From Halorubrum sp. F4 (GTDB taxonomy: Archaea; Halobacteriota; Halobacteria; Halobacteriales; Haloferacaceae), in NCBI RefSeq assembly GCF_027257195.1, contig NZ_JAPDFS010000003.1, positions 175,280 to 239,279 on the forward strand: DNA of 64,000 bases, in the 5' to 3' direction. Shown here one piece after another: positions 52,289 through 61,708 of this stretch. The translations under genes were made by a program, and so were the position numbers. The notes beneath the pieces were generated by a model. It was not told the DNA's origin. It did no database searches and worked only from the letters and a program-made list of their open reading frames with translations. Position 1 is the first letter of the stretch. Each line of letters starts with the position of its first letter.

Positions 52289-52985
52289 CGTCCACCTCCA
52301 CCTCGACGTAGGTCGGGTTCAACACGCGGATGTCGCGCTCCTCCGCCTCGTCCTCGATCAGTTCGCGCTTGCGTCCGCCGACCTTCGAGGCGATCCGCAC
52401 CGCCTGCGTGTCGCCGTCGACGCCCTCGAGGTCGTCCGTGTTGTGGACACGGACCTCCTCGAAGCCGCTCGGGTGAAGGTCGCGCGACGCCGTCGGCGAG
52501 CGGAACCCCGCCTCGACGACGGGACCCTTCGCCTTCATGCGGCGGCGCTGCTTGGAGAGCCCGCCGCGCGGCTTGCGCCACGACGTCGGGATCCGCTTCT
52601 TCTTGTGGTAGTCCTGCCGGTTGAACTGCGGTTTCCCCTCGCGGTGCTTCTGTGCGAGCGCGCGAGCGGTCTCCTCGTCCAGTTCCGGCGTCTTGTCGGC
52701 GTGGCCGCGGGGACGAAGCTCCGTTTCGACCTCCTCGTCGGGTTCGGCCTCCGCGGCCTCCTCGTCGGTCTCGTCTTCGATCTCCGCTTCGGCCTCCTCG
52801 TCGACCTCCAGACCGCCGACGTCGGCTTTGATACGCGCGGCGAGCGCGTTGCCGACGCCGTCGACCTCGGAGAGCTCCGACTGGGAGGCGGCCTTCACGT
52901 CCTCTACCGTCTCGTAGCCGGCCGCTCGAAGGGCGTCCGCCTTCGAGGGACCGACGCCGCTGATGTCTTCGAGTTCCTCGGCCAT
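52281..52985 (-). CDS. rpl32e: 50S ribosomal protein L32e (eL32) with N-terminal HhH extension
   Basis: The 234-residue protein is about 100 residues longer than eukaryotic L32. Residues 5-55 form helix-hairpin-helix units ([50 protein letters not shown]). A very acidic linker (about 58-95) follows, then the core L32e domain ([55 protein letters not shown]). Such extensions are known in haloarchaea. The ATG at 52985 leaves one base after the rpl6 stop. The alternative GTG at 52994 would overlap rpl6. Confidence 0.95.
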   Translation of the reverse strand: MAEELEDISGVGPSKADALRAAGYETVEDVKAASQSELSEVDGVGNALAARIKADVGGLEVDEEAEAEIEDETDEEAAEAEPDEEVETELRPRGHADKTPELDEETARALAQKHREGKPQFNRQDYHKKKRIPTSWRKPRGGLSKQRRRMKAKGPVVEAGFRSPTASRDLHPSGFEEVRVHNTDDLEGVDGDTQAVRIASKVGGRKRELIEDEAEERDIRVLNPTYVEVEVDDE

Positions 52986-52986
52986 G

Positions 52987-53520
52987 TCAGGCACCTCCGG
53001 TCGGCTTCTCGACGATGTACACGCCGTCCTGGAAGACGCGCGTGTCCTTGTCGGTCACCTTGGTCAGCTGTTCGATGTCGGCGGCGGTCTGGCCCACGGC
53101 CTCCTTGTCGGAGCCCGAGAGCGTGACCGTCTCGCCGTCTATCTGTACGTCCGTGTCCCCGCGGATCGGGGTGCGTCGCTGCGCCTTCTCGCCGAGGAAG
53201 TTCTCGATGACGACCTCGTCGCCGTCCACGTCGACCTGCATCGGGAAGTGGGCGTAGTACACTTCCATCGTGTACTCCCATCCCTCGGTCACGCCGTGGA
53301 TCATGTTGGAGACGTGGCTCTCGAAGGTGCCGACCGTGGCGTTCGTCTTCGCGTCCTCGTTCTCCGTGGCGATGGCGATCGCACCGTCCTCGACCGACAC
53401 GTCGACGTCGGGGTACCAGAGGCGTCGCGTGACGCTCCCGTTGGGACCCTCGACGGTGAGTTCGAGGTGATCGGTCTCGGCGGAGACGTCGTCCGGAATC
53501 TCGATTTCGACTCTGTTCAT
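52987..53520 (-). CDS. rpl6: 50S ribosomal protein L6 (uL6)
   Basis: The 177-residue protein consists of two repeated L6 folds: [41 protein letters not shown] and [38 protein letters not shown]. It binds near the GTPase centre of 23S rRNA. It is two bases from the rps8 stop and one base from rpl32e, so it is tightly co-transcribed. Confidence 0.97.
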   Translation of the reverse strand: MNRVEIEIPDDVSAETDHLELTVEGPNGSVTRRLWYPDVDVSVEDGAIAIATENEDAKTNATVGTFESHVSNMIHGVTEGWEYTMEVYYAHFPMQVDVDGDEVVIENFLGEKAQRRTPIRGDTDVQIDGETVTLSGSDKEAVGQTAADIEQLTKVTDKDTRVFQDGVYIVEKPTGGA

Positions 53521-53522
53521 TG

Positions 53523-53915
53523 TTAGTAGACGTATGCGATCACTTGGCCACCGATGCCCTCCTCGCGGGCCTCGTAGTGGCTCATGACGCCGTGGCTCGT
53601 CGTGACGATGAGCGTCCCGTAGTCACGGGCGGGGAGGTATCGCTTCTCCCACTTCTCGAAGTCGTCCGCGCCCGCGGAGTAGCGGGGCTTGACGGCGCCA
53701 CATTCGTTGATCGCGCCTTTCAGTTCGACCTCGAACTTCCCGGCTTTCCCGTCGTCGACGTACTCGAAGCCGTCGACGTACCCGCGGTCGTAGAGGACCT
53801 CGAGGACGGAGCCGATGATGTTCGAAGCGGGCTCTACCGTGTACGACAGGTGGCCAACGCTCTCGGCGTTGTCCACGCCTGCGAGTGCGTTGGCGAATGG
53901 ATCGTTTCCTGTCAT
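53523..53915 (-). CDS. rps8: 30S ribosomal protein S8 (uS8)
   Basis: The 130-residue protein shows [62 protein letters not shown] and the C-terminal rRNA-contact motif [36 protein letters not shown]. It binds helix 21 of 16S rRNA early in assembly. Start chosen: ATG at 53915, two bases before the rps14 stop. Confidence 0.97.
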   Translation of the reverse strand: MTGNDPFANALAGVDNAESVGHLSYTVEPASNIIGSVLEVLYDRGYVDGFEYVDDGKAGKFEVELKGAINECGAVKPRYSAGADDFEKWEKRYLPARDYGTLIVTTSHGVMSHYEAREEGIGGQVIAYVY

Positions 53916-53917
53916 GA

Positions 53918-54091
53918 TCAGCTGTACTTCTCGAATCCCATGTCTCGAGCGACCTCGCGGAAGCACTGCCGGCAGAGGTTGATGTCGTACTTCCCGACTA
54001 ACCCCTGCTCGCGGCCGCACCGCCGGCATTCGTGCTGCTGGCCGGTGCGTTTCGCCGCGTGCTCGCCCGTCTCGTTGTTCGCTTCGCTCAT
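53918..54091 (-). CDS. rps14: 30S ribosomal protein S14 (uS14), zinc type
   Basis: This 57-residue gene is short and easily missed. The protein carries the zinc ligands C22-x2-C25 and C40-x2-C43 (ECRRCG and LCRQCF) and ends [14 protein letters not shown], which is the archaeal S14 (S29 in eukaryotes). It sits between rps8 and rpl5, where archaeal spc clusters have it. Its start overlaps the rpl5 stop (ATGA). Confidence 0.97.
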   Translation of the reverse strand: MSEANNETGEHAAKRTGQQHECRRCGREQGLVGKYDINLCRQCFREVARDMGFEKYS

Positions 54092-54612
54092 TCCGTTACC
54101 TCAACGTCGAAGTGCGTTTCGAGGAACGCGATGGCGTCCTCGGCGGTCATCCGATGGCTCGACGGGATCGAGCGGGTAACCTTGTCGCGCTTTGCGACGC
54201 GGTAGCCCGGTCGGACGATGGTCGTCGTCACGTCGAGCCCGTAGATGCCGATGTTCGGGTCGTACTCCTGGCTCGGGAAGTCGGTGTGGTCCTCGACTCC
54301 GAAGCTCAGGTTCCCCGTGTCGTCGAACTGTCGAGCCGAAACGTCGACCAGTTCGAGCGCCGTCTCGAGGAACTCGTGGGCGTCGTCGCCGCGCAGCGTC
54401 ACCTTGACGCCGATCGGGTCGCCCTTGCGGATCCCGAACTCGGCGATGGTGCGCTTCGCGGTCGTCCGGACCGACTGCTGGCCCGTGACTTCCTCGATGA
54501 TGTTCTCGGCGTCCGCGAGCGGCTCGCCGCCCTGGCCGACGCCCATGTGGACGACGACCTTCTCGACGGACGGCTCGCGCATCTCGTGGGACGCGCTCTC
54601 CGCGTCACTCAT
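54088..54612 (-). CDS. rpl5: 50S ribosomal protein L5 (uL5)
   Basis: The 174-residue protein binds 5S rRNA and the P-site tRNA region. It shows [78 protein letters not shown] and the C-terminal [25 protein letters not shown] region. The ATG at 54612 gives the conserved head; three codons further up would begin inside rps4e. It overlaps rps4e by eight bases and rps14 by four. Confidence 0.97.
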   Translation of the reverse strand: MSDAESASHEMREPSVEKVVVHMGVGQGGEPLADAENIIEEVTGQQSVRTTAKRTIAEFGIRKGDPIGVKVTLRGDDAHEFLETALELVDVSARQFDDTGNLSFGVEDHTDFPSQEYDPNIGIYGLDVTTTIVRPGYRVAKRDKVTRSIPSSHRMTAEDAIAFLETHFDVEVTE

Positions 54613-55357
54613 TGTCCTCACCCGCCTCGTCGGCGTCGTCGGACTCGGCCGCAGCGTCAGCGTCGTCGTCGGTGAAGTTCTCGTCGATGACGACGACGTA
54701 CTCCTCGACCGTCTCGTAGCGGTCCTCGCCGTCGCCGACGACGACCGTGTTGGAGCCGGAGCCGAGCGTGACGTCGATCGTCTCGATCTCGCCGATCCGA
54801 CCGGCGTGCTGGCCGGCGATGGCGGTGACGAGCGCGCCCTCCTCGTACTCGAAGTGGGCGACGACCTCCTTGGCCTCGTTGTCGACGACGATCGAGTCCT
54901 TGGTGTCGTACTCGGTGTCGGCGTCCACGCGGACGTTCGTGCCGTCGTGGAGCGTCAACTGGGCGTCTCCGCCGGGGACGATCGTCTTGTTCATCACCTT
55001 CCCGAGCCGGCTGCCCGCGGACTCCTCGTCGACGGGCGTCAGCGCGAGCCGACCACCCTCGTCGGGGAACACGCGGAAGTACTCCCCGCGGACGGGGAAC
55101 GCCAGGATGTCGAACATCCCGATCGGCCGCTGTTCGTCCGATACCGCGTCCCCGTTCACGAGGATCGAGTCGTTGTTCAGCGCGTAGCGCGCCTCCTTCG
55201 TCGAGTCGACGTAGCCGAGCACGTCCCGCAGCAGGACGACGAGCGGGACGCCAGCCTCGCCGTGGGGGCCTGCGCCGGCCTTCACGGTGAACGTCTGGGT
55301 CTTCCGCTCGACCGGCCAGGAGTTCGGTACCGCCAGTCGTTTCTGATGTCGCGTCAT
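54605..55357 (-). CDS. rps4e: 30S ribosomal protein S4e (eS4)
   Basis: The 250-residue archaeal/eukaryotic-type protein has the S4-like RNA-binding head ([66 protein letters not shown]) and a central S4e domain. A KOW-like segment reads [19 protein letters not shown]. The acidic tail (about 225-250) is a halophile feature. It overlaps rpl24 by four bases and rpl5 by eight. Confidence 0.97.
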   Translation of the reverse strand: MTRHQKRLAVPNSWPVERKTQTFTVKAGAGPHGEAGVPLVVLLRDVLGYVDSTKEARYALNNDSILVNGDAVSDEQRPIGMFDILAFPVRGEYFRVFPDEGGRLALTPVDEESAGSRLGKVMNKTIVPGGDAQLTLHDGTNVRVDADTEYDTKDSIVVDNEAKEVVAHFEYEEGALVTAIAGQHAGRIGEIETIDVTLGSGSNTVVVGDGEDRYETVEEYVVVIDENFTDDDADAAAESDDADEAGEDNE

Positions 55358-55710
55358 TCGTTGTCCTCCTGGAGCCGCGCCTCGCGGCGGTCGTCCGAGA
55401 GGTCCAGATCCGTCACGCGGACGTTGCTCGCCGGGATCGGACGGGGAGCCTCTTCCCCGTCCGCTCGCTCGACGGTGACGTCCTCGACGGTGATCCGCTC
55501 GGCGGAGAGGTCCACCGAGAGGACCTCGCCTTCGGTGCCCGCGGCGTCGCCGCGGAGCACCTCGACGGTGTCGCCCGCGTTGACACGGACGCTCCGCTGG
55601 CCGTACTCCTCGCGGAGCTCGGGCGTGAGCGGTGACCGGACCTTCCGTTGTCGCTCGTGAAGCGACGCGGTCTCCGACTGTTTTCGTTGTTTGCGTGGCT
55701 GTTTCGTCAT
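55354..55710 (-). CDS. rpl24: 50S ribosomal protein L24 (uL24)
   Basis: The 118-residue protein has a basic head ([42 protein letters not shown]) and the KOW motif [43 protein letters not shown]. It is an early assembly protein that binds 23S domain I. Its stop overlaps the rps4e start (ATGA), and rpl14 ends two bases before its ATG. Confidence 0.97.
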   Translation of the reverse strand: MTKQPRKQRKQSETASLHERQRKVRSPLTPELREEYGQRSVRVNAGDTVEVLRGDAAGTEGEVLSVDLSAERITVEDVTVERADGEEAPRPIPASNVRVTDLDLSDDRREARLQEDNE

Positions 55711-55712
55711 GG

Positions 55713-56111
55713 TTACACGATCATCGTCGCGGTGGACGCGATGCTCCCGTAGCGCTCGGCGACCTCGCGGGCGACGGGGCCCTTGATCTCCGTGCCCCGC
55801 GGCTCGTCGAGGTCGTCGATGATCACGGCCGCGTTGTCCTCGAACCGGACGCGTGTGCCGTCGGGACGGCGGATCGGCTTGCGCTGGCGGACGACGACCG
55901 CCTCCAGCACCTGCCGCCGCATCTCGGGCGTCCCCTTCGTGACCGAGACGGTCACCTTGTCGCCGATACCCGCCTTCGGGTGGCGATTCTTCGTGCCGGA
56001 GTAGCCGGCGACGGAGATCACCTTCAGCTCACGCGCGCCGGTGTTGTCGGCACACGTGATGAGGGAGCCCTTCGAGAGCCCCTGCGTGACGTCGGCCTTG
56101 AGCGCCTCCAT
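55713..56111 (-). CDS. rpl14: 50S ribosomal protein L14 (uL14)
   Basis: The 132-residue protein has [85 protein letters not shown], the usual L14 barrel sequence. It contacts the 30S subunit at bridges B5 and B8. A GTG three bases upstream is also in frame, but the ATG at 56111 is preferred. Its ATG touches the rps17 stop. Confidence 0.97.
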   Translation of the reverse strand: MEALKADVTQGLSKGSLITCADNTGARELKVISVAGYSGTKNRHPKAGIGDKVTVSVTKGTPEMRRQVLEAVVVRQRKPIRRPDGTRVRFEDNAAVIIDDLDEPRGTEIKGPVAREVAERYGSIASTATMIV

Positions 56112-56455
56112 CACGCATCACCCGTCAGGTTCTCGACGACGACGTGGGACTTCGTCTTCGAGAGCGGCCGCGTCTCCGCGATCGTTACTTCGTCACCGAC
56201 TTCGAGCGAGTCGAGCACGCCCGGCACGTGTGCCGGGATGCGCGACCGACGCTTCATGTACCGATCGTATTTCGGTACGAACACGTCGTATTCTCGCTCG
56301 ACGATGACGGTCTTTTCCATATCCGTCGACACGACCGTCCCCTCTCGGAGCTGGCCGCGGACGGGAAGCTGCCCGTAGAACGGGCACTTCTCGTAGTCGT
56401 AATCCTCCGGGTCGTCTGGCTCCGGAGGCATGGGTACGTCGATTCCTATCGCCAT
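56111..56455 (-). CDS. rps17: 30S ribosomal protein S17 (uS17)
   Basis: The 114-residue protein has the archaeal N-terminus ([44 protein letters not shown]) and the OB-fold core ([45 protein letters not shown]). It binds 16S rRNA helix 11. The ATG at 56455 lies inside the end of the RNase P gene, with ten bases overlap. Confidence 0.96.
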   Translation of the reverse strand: MAIGIDVPMPPEPDDPEDYDYEKCPFYGQLPVRGQLREGTVVSTDMEKTVIVEREYDVFVPKYDRYMKRRSRIPAHVPGVLDSLEVGDEVTIAETRPLSKTKSHVVVENLTGDA

Positions 56456-56904
56456 TGTGAGACACCTCGTTCGGTGCGTTCGGCGGGCCGGTCCCGCAGC
56501 CGCGTGCCATCCACCGTTACGTAGACCGCGTCTTTGCACTCGCCTCGCCGGCTCGCCGGACCCGCATCGTCACCGTCGACGACGCGTGTGGACCCGGACG
56601 GGCCGGACTGACGGGGGCGGACCCCCGCAGTATCCGACCCGAGTTGGGACGCGGACCCCGACGACTGGCCGTCGTCGGCGGCTTCATCTGTGCGTGCGGT
56701 CGCCGTCTCGACGACCGCGAACTCAAAGGTCGTGCCCGATTTGGGCACCCGCTTGTCCCCCGATCCGGTTCGCACCACGAGGGTGCGTTCCGTCTCGAAC
56801 AGCACCCGACCGGCGATCCCGACGTGGGCGTCGCTGTCGGCGTCGACCACCCGAACCGGGAGGCCGACGAGTTCGTGCCGTACGAGCGTTTCGGGGGATA
56901 TCAT
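56446..56904 (-). CDS. rnp1: Ribonuclease P protein component 1 (Rpp29/Pop4) with an acidic insert
   Basis: Rnp1 is a protein subunit of archaeal RNase P, which trims tRNA 5' ends. The 152-residue protein has the Sm-like start ([60 protein letters not shown]). A low-complexity Ser/Gly/Asp insert follows (about 72-117), then the core resumes with [20 protein letters not shown]. The usual archaeal length is about 95 residues, so the insert accounts for the extra length. Its place between rpl29 and rps17 is the normal archaeal position. It overlaps rps17 by ten bases. Confidence 0.94.
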   Translation of the reverse strand: MISPETLVRHELVGLPVRVVDADSDAHVGIAGRVLFETERTLVVRTGSGDKRVPKSGTTFEFAVVETATARTDEAADDGQSSGSASQLGSDTAGVRPRQSGPSGSTRVVDGDDAGPASRRGECKDAVYVTVDGTRLRDRPAERTERGVSQWR

Positions 56905-56910
56905 CGTTCG

Positions 56911-57123
56911 TTACTCGTCGTCGAAGTCGCCTTCTTCCGCCTGGATCGTCTTGATCCGGGCGATCGTCTTCTTCAGCTCGTTCACTCGGCCGGGGCTTTC
57001 GGGCATCCCGCCGGCCGCCTGCTGTGCCTTCGTGTTGAGCAGCTCGGTCTCGAGCTCCTCGAGTTCGACTTCCCGCTCTGCGGCGGTCATGTCGCGGATC
57101 TCGTCGGTGTAGAGGATCGCCAT
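56911..57123 (-). CDS. rpl29: 50S ribosomal protein L29 (uL29)
   Basis: The 70-residue protein, [39 protein letters not shown] followed by a second helix [19 protein letters not shown], is the L29 helical hairpin that lies at the exit-tunnel rim. An acidic end EGDFDDE is present. It starts one base after rps3 stops, and rnp1 begins six bases after its stop. Confidence 0.96.
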   Translation of the reverse strand: MAILYTDEIRDMTAAEREVELEELETELLNTKAQQAAGGMPESPGRVNELKKTIARIKTIQAEEGDFDDE

Positions 57124-57124
57124 G

Positions 57125-58072
57125 TTACTCGTCCTCCTCGGCTTCCTCGTCGGCCTCTTCCATCTCGGCGACCAGGTCGGCCGCCTCCGATTCGATCTCC
57201 TCGTCGAGCTCGTCGAGCTCGTCCGGCTCGCCCTCGACGTCGCCCGTCTCGACGGGCTCCTCCGCGGGAGCGTCCGTCGCCCCGGTCGCGGTCTCTCCGG
57301 TCTCCTCGACGACCTCCTCGACGATCTCCTCGTCGATGACGTCCGCCGGATCGTCGTCCGGGACGTCGACGTCGTCGTCGGCCCCGACCTCCGGGACCTC
57401 CTCGGGTTCCTCCTCTAGGAGCGCCTCGACGCCCTCGTCGGCGGCCGCGTCGGCCTGGTCGACTTCGGGGACCTCGGCGTCCTCGCGGACGTCGAAGTCG
57501 TCGGGGAGCTTCGCGCCCGGCGGAATGATCTTGACGTTGACGCCGATGGTGCCGAGCTTCATCACGGCGACGCCCTTGCCGTGGTCGACGACCTCCTGGG
57601 CCGGCTCGCCGTTGTGTTTGATGTAACCGCGGTTGAACTTCTCCACGCGCGAGCGGGCGCCGGTGACCTTCCCGGAGAGAACGATCTCGGCACCGAGCGC
57701 GCCGGCGTCCATGATCCGGTCGATCGTGGTGTGGCCCGCCTTCCGGAAGTACCAGCCCCGTTCGAGGGCGTTCGCGAGCCGATCCGCGACGATCTGGGCG
57801 TTCAGGTCGGGCTCGTCGACCTCCTGAACGTCGATCTGCGGGTCGTCCATGTCGAAGCGGTCCTCCAACTCGGTGGTGATCTTGCGGATGTTCTTCCCGC
57901 CCTTCCCGATCACCATGCCGGGCTTCTCCGCTTTCAGGACGATCTGCGTGCCCATCGGCGTTTTGGCGACGTCCATGCCGCCGTAGCCGGCTCGGCCGAG
58001 CTCGTCCGCGAAGAACTCGTTGATCTGTGAACGGCGAAGGCCGTCCTCGATGAATTGGTGTTCGTCAGCCAT
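57125..58072 (-). CDS. rps3: 30S ribosomal protein S3 (uS3) with long acidic tail
   Basis: S3 lines the mRNA entry site. Residues 1-200 hold the KH domain ([45 protein letters not shown]) and the S3 C-terminal domain ([50 protein letters not shown]). After about residue 215 a 100-residue tail is almost all Asp, Glu, Ala and Val. Haloarchaeal S3 proteins usually carry such a tail, though this one is long. It overlaps rpl22 by one base. Confidence 0.96.
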   Translation of the reverse strand: MADEHQFIEDGLRRSQINEFFADELGRAGYGGMDVAKTPMGTQIVLKAEKPGMVIGKGGKNIRKITTELEDRFDMDDPQIDVQEVDEPDLNAQIVADRLANALERGWYFRKAGHTTIDRIMDAGALGAEIVLSGKVTGARSRVEKFNRGYIKHNGEPAQEVVDHGKGVAVMKLGTIGVNVKIIPPGAKLPDDFDVREDAEVPEVDQADAAADEGVEALLEEEPEEVPEVGADDDVDVPDDDPADVIDEEIVEEVVEETGETATGATDAPAEEPVETGDVEGEPDELDELDEEIESEAADLVAEMEEADEEAEEDE

Positions 58073-58536
58073 TAGTTCTCAGCCTCCGGCTCCTCGATGA
58101 TCAGTTCGACATCCGCGAGCGTGGTGTTCCACTGGGTCGCCCCCGCCGCGCGCGGGTTCCGACCCGGTCGCTCGCCGACCTTGTGGGGAGCGACGTGTTT
58201 GATGACCATCTCGTCGCCGTCGAACCCCTGCTCGTGGGCGTTGTGCTTGACGTTCTCTAAGAGCTTCAGGAAGTCCTTGGCGGCCTTCGCGGGATATCGT
58301 CCCGCGTCCCAGCCGTCGATGTCGGAGCGGTGGCCCGCGCCGGCGCTGTGCTGGCGCATCGGCACCGAGGTCTCCTCGTCGATGACCTCCTGGAGGTACG
58401 TTTCCGCGTCGGCGACCGTCTCGCCTTTGATCTCCCGGGAGATCTCCTTGCTGTCCTTCACGCTGATGGGCCGGTCGCGGAGCATCCCCTTGGCGGTGGT
58501 CTCCGGGTCGGCCTCGACGCTGTAGTTGATTCCCAT
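58072..58536 (-). CDS. rpl22: 50S ribosomal protein L22 (uL22)
   Basis: The 154-residue archaeal-type L22 has [111 protein letters not shown]. The extended loop lines the peptide exit tunnel. Its stop overlaps the rps3 start (TAATG), and rps19 precedes it by three bases. Confidence 0.97.
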   Translation of the reverse strand: MGINYSVEADPETTAKGMLRDRPISVKDSKEISREIKGETVADAETYLQEVIDEETSVPMRQHSAGAGHRSDIDGWDAGRYPAKAAKDFLKLLENVKHNAHEQGFDGDEMVIKHVAPHKVGERPGRNPRAAGATQWNTTLADVELIIEEPEAEN

Positions 58537-58539
58537 GGG

Positions 58540-58965
58540 TTACTTGAGGGGCACGAACTTCGAGGACCGGGTCGCGCCGATGCCGGCCTGACCGTGTTCG
58601 ACGGTGCTTCGGGTCTGGTGGAACTCGCCCAGGTAGTGTCCGATCATCTCGGGTTCGACCTGAACGCGCTCGAAGCTGTGTCCGTTGTACACGGAGAAGG
58701 TGATGCCGACGAACTCCGGAAGGATCGGCATGTCGCGCAGATGCGTCCGGATCGGGTCGTCGGCGGTCGTCTCCGCGTCGCGGCTTCGAGCCTTCTCGAG
58801 AAGCTTCTCCTTCTCGACGCTCAGGCCTCGCGTGATGCTTCGCCGCTGTCGTGCGGGGAGCAGTTCCACGACCTCCTCTACGTCCATCTCCTGCAGCTCG
58901 TCGAGCGAATGGCCGCGGTAGGCGAACGCCTCGCCCTCGCGGCCGGTGCGGTATTCGGAACTCAT
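58540..58965 (-). CDS. rps19: 30S ribosomal protein S19 (uS19)
   Basis: The 141-residue archaeal S19 has a helical N-terminal extension ([54 protein letters not shown]). The core ([70 protein letters not shown]) matches the family closely. It binds 16S rRNA in the head of the 30S subunit. Its ATG overlaps the rpl2 stop (ATGA). Confidence 0.97.
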   Translation of the reverse strand: MSSEYRTGREGEAFAYRGHSLDELQEMDVEEVVELLPARQRRSITRGLSVEKEKLLEKARSRDAETTADDPIRTHLRDMPILPEFVGITFSVYNGHSFERVQVEPEMIGHYLGEFHQTRSTVEHGQAGIGATRSSKFVPLK

Positions 58966-59684
58966 TTGTTGCTACCTCGTCCGGTCCGTTTGGATGCGAT
59001 GTCCCCGACCTTGCGTCCCGGCGGGGCGTCCCGCGAGACCGACTTCGGCTGACCGGGGTGTTGGCGGCCACCCCCACCGAAGGGGTGGTCGACGGCGTTC
59101 ATCGCGACGCCGCGAACGCGCGGGTACTTCGTCCCCCGCGCCTGCATCTTGTGGTACTTGTTTCCGGCCTTGACGAAGGGTTTCTCCGTCCGTCCGCCGC
59201 CCGCGACCACGCCGATCGTGGCGCGACACTGCGGGTCGAGCCGTTTCACTTCCCCGCTGGGAAGCTGGACGACCGCGACGTCGCGGTCGTGAGTGAGAAG
59301 CGTCGCCGAGACGCCCGAGGCACGGGCGAACTTCCCGCCGTCGCCGCGGTTGCTCTCGACGTTACACACGGGGACCCCCTCGGGGATCTCCGCGAGCGGG
59401 AGCGTGTTCCCGGGTTTGATCTCCGCCGAGACGCCGACCTGGATCGTCTCGCCCACGCGCACGCCCTCCGGCGCGAGCACGAGTCGACGGTCGTCGTCGT
59501 CGAACTCGACCTCCGCGAGCGGCGCGGAACGCGCCGGGTCGTGTTCGATCCCGACGATCTCGCCGGTGATCAGGTCCGTGTCCTCGAGCGTCTTGTGCGA
59601 CAGTTCCGCCTTGTAGCGGTGGGAGGGGGCCCGGAACGTCGGGCCGCCGCGTCCTCGCCGCTGTCCTTGGATTCGTCGTCCCAT
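58962..59684 (-). CDS. rpl2: 50S ribosomal protein L2 (uL2)
   Basis: The 240-residue protein sits near the peptidyl-transferase centre. It shows [29 protein letters not shown], the SH3/OB domain ([23 protein letters not shown]), the family [50 protein letters not shown], and a C-terminal [20 protein letters not shown]. The conserved His in [13 protein letters not shown], important for peptide-bond formation, is present. It starts three bases before rpl23 ends and is coupled to rps19. Confidence 0.98.
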   Translation of the reverse strand: MGRRIQGQRRGRGGPTFRAPSHRYKAELSHKTLEDTDLITGEIVGIEHDPARSAPLAEVEFDDDDRRLVLAPEGVRVGETIQVGVSAEIKPGNTLPLAEIPEGVPVCNVESNRGDGGKFARASGVSATLLTHDRDVAVVQLPSGEVKRLDPQCRATIGVVAGGGRTEKPFVKAGNKYHKMQARGTKYPRVRGVAMNAVDHPFGGGGRQHPGQPKSVSRDAPPGRKVGDIASKRTGRGSNK

Positions 59685-59686
59685 CG

Positions 59687-59941
59687 TCAGAACACCCCGA
59701 TCCGGGAGGCGATGTCGGTCGCGTCGTCCTCCTCGGAGAGCGTGACCGTCGCCTTCTTCTTGCCCTTCGACGTCACCTGCGTGTTCACGTCGACGACGGT
59801 GACCTCGTATCGCTCGGAGATCTCGTCGCGGATCTCCGGTTTGGTCGCGTCGATGTCGACTAAGAACAGCAGCTTGTTCTTGAAGTCCATCTCGTTCATC
59901 GCCTGCTCGGTCACGAGCGGGTGTTCGATGAGCGAGCTCAT
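59687..59941 (-). CDS. rpl23: 50S ribosomal protein L23 (uL23)
   Basis: The 84-residue archaeal L23 docks SRP and chaperones at the tunnel exit. It reads SSLIEHPLVTEQAMNEMDFKNKLLFLVDIDATKPEIRDEISERYEVTVVDVNTQVTSKGKKKATVTLSEEDDATDIASRIGVF. The ATG at 59941 is chosen because it lies four bases inside rpl4 and fits the family start. An upstream in-frame alternative would lie in rpl4. Confidence 0.96.
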   Translation of the reverse strand: MSSLIEHPLVTEQAMNEMDFKNKLLFLVDIDATKPEIRDEISERYEVTVVDVNTQVTSKGKKKATVTLSEEDDATDIASRIGVF

Positions 59942-60684
59942 CGGTCGGCCACCTCCTCGATCGCCGACTCGGTCCACAGCGTGAGCCGACCCGGGTGCGC
60001 GCCGGGCGCGAGGTCCTCCGCGTTGACCTCGCCGGCGGTCGCGACGTCGACGCCCGCGAGGTTGCGAGCGGCACGCGACGGCTCCTCACTCGTGACGACG
60101 AGCACGGACTTCGGCTGGCGGTACTTGCGGCCGCGGGTCTTCCCGCGACCCGCGCGGACGGAGCGTCCCTCGTCGGCGCGCTCGACGTCGGCGTCGACGC
60201 CGACCGCCTCGAGCACCCCCAGTGCCTCCTGGGTCTTCTTCACGTCCTCGAAGTCGTCGCTCACGACGAGCGGGAGGTCGAGGTCGTCGTCGAAGGCGTG
60301 ACCGCGGTCGGCGACGAGCTCGGCGTCCGCGGTGGCCGCGACGGCCGAACGGATGGCGAGCTGTCGCTCCTTGTCGTTCAGTTTCTTCGTCTGGTCCTTC
60401 TCGGCCTTCGGGGGGTGTGCGGCGCGGCCCGAAACCGCGTGCGGGACGCGGCGGGCGACGTTCTCGGAGCGCGGGACGTGAGCGAGCCCGCGCCCGGAGC
60501 CGAACGACTCCGCGGGGGTTCGCAGTCCGGCGAACTCGTCGGCCCCGTAGGCCTGTTTCCGGTTGGCCTGTGCGGCGCTGACCGCCCGACCGATGAGGTC
60601 CGGTCGGAACGCGGTCTCGAAGATCGCCGGCAGCTCGACGCTGCCCGCGTCCCCGCCGTCCAGGTCGTGTACTGTTGCGTTCAT
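59938..60684 (-). CDS. rpl4: 50S ribosomal protein L4 (uL4)
   Basis: The 248-residue archaeal L4 (L1e type) shows MNATVHDLDGGDAGSVELPAIFETAFRPDLIGRAVSAAQANRKQAYGADEFAGLRTPAESFGSGRGLAHVPR. A long basic extension reaches into the tunnel, then the C-terminal fold has LPLVVSDDFEDVKKTQEALGVLEAVGV. It starts three bases before rpl3 ends. Confidence 0.97.
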   Translation of the reverse strand: MNATVHDLDGGDAGSVELPAIFETAFRPDLIGRAVSAAQANRKQAYGADEFAGLRTPAESFGSGRGLAHVPRSENVARRVPHAVSGRAAHPPKAEKDQTKKLNDKERQLAIRSAVAATADAELVADRGHAFDDDLDLPLVVSDDFEDVKKTQEALGVLEAVGVDADVERADEGRSVRAGRGKTRGRKYRQPKSVLVVTSEEPSRAARNLAGVDVATAGEVNAEDLAPGAHPGRLTLWTESAIEEVADR

Positions 60685-60687
60685 GGA

Positions 60688-61704
60688 TTATCCCTGGTTG
60701 GATGCGGTGGATACGTACCGGACCTCGGGGTCGAGGCGCGGCTGGTCGTTCGGCCGGATGGCCGGGCGGAAGCGCAGCAGGCGCTTGTCCGGCCCCGGCA
60801 GCGAGCCCTTGACCAGCGCGTACTCGCCGTCGACCTCGCCGTAGTTGACGAAGCCGCCGTCGACGGAGGCGTCGTCGCCCTCGCCGAAGTCGATGAGGCG
60901 CTTGTTGAGCTCGGTGCGCTGGTGGTAGCCGGTCTGGCCCTGCTGGGGAACGGTGGAGCGCACGCGGGAGGGGTTCCACGGACCGAGGTTGCCGATCCGA
61001 CGCCGCCATCCCTGGCGGGCGTGTTTGCCCTTCCGCTTTTGAACGCCCCAGCGTTTGACGGGACCCTGCGTCCCCTTCCCCTTCGTGATGCCGGAGACGT
61101 CGGTGTACTGTCCGGCGCGGAAGACGTCGCCGAACTCGTGGGCACCGCCGTCGTCGACGAGCTCGAGCGCGAAGTCGGCGCGCTCCTCGAGGGAGCCGCC
61201 GCCGACGCGCGTCTCCATCACGTCGGGCTTCTTCTTCGGCACGTTCGCGAGCTCCGAGGGGCTGGTGTGGGTGATGACGCGGACGTCGTCGACGACGTCG
61301 GCTTCGAGCAGCTCGTTGAGCTCCTCGGCGTCCTCCTCGAAGGTGTCCTCCGCCGGGAGGTCGAGGGCGCGGTCGAGTTCCTCGTGGAACTCGGTCGCCC
61401 AGACCTCGACTACCGGCTTCTGTCCGTACGGCGTGTCTTCGTAGGCTCGCACGGCGACGGCGTGCATCGGCGGCGTCTCCACCACCGTGACGGGGACGGA
61501 CTCCTCCATCCCCTCACGCGGCGAGTCCGCCTCGTCGTTGACCATCATGACGTGGGTCATCCCGGCCTTGTAGCCGGCGAATCCCTGCAGTGCGGGTGCA
61601 CCGTCGTCGTCTGGCCACGAGCGAATGCGCGGTACCTCGCTGTCCGCGCGGGTGCGTGGGCCGTAGCCCAGCGAGCCTTTTCGTGGTCGGCTTGGTTGTG
61701 GCAT
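60688..61704 (-). CDS. rpl3: 50S ribosomal protein L3 (uL3)
   Basis: The 338-residue archaeal L3 begins MPQPSRPRKGSLGYGPRTRADSEVPRIRSWPDDDGAPALQGFAGYKAGMTHVMMVNDEADSPREGMEESVPVTVVETPPMHAVAVRAYEDTPYG. It contains KGKGTQGPVKRWGVQKRKGKHARQGWRRRIGNLGPWNPSRVRSTVPQQGQTGYHQRTELNKRLIDFG, which reaches the peptidyl-transferase centre. It is the first ribosomal gene of the cluster. The SPOUT-type gene ends five bases before its start. Confidence 0.98.
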   Translation of the reverse strand: MPQPSRPRKGSLGYGPRTRADSEVPRIRSWPDDDGAPALQGFAGYKAGMTHVMMVNDEADSPREGMEESVPVTVVETPPMHAVAVRAYEDTPYGQKPVVEVWATEFHEELDRALDLPAEDTFEEDAEELNELLEADVVDDVRVITHTSPSELANVPKKKPDVMETRVGGGSLEERADFALELVDDGGAHEFGDVFRAGQYTDVSGITKGKGTQGPVKRWGVQKRKGKHARQGWRRRIGNLGPWNPSRVRSTVPQQGQTGYHQRTELNKRLIDFGEGDDASVDGGFVNYGEVDGEYALVKGSLPGPDKRLLRFRPAIRPNDQPRLDPEVRYVSTASNQG

Positions 61705-61708
61705 GTGT

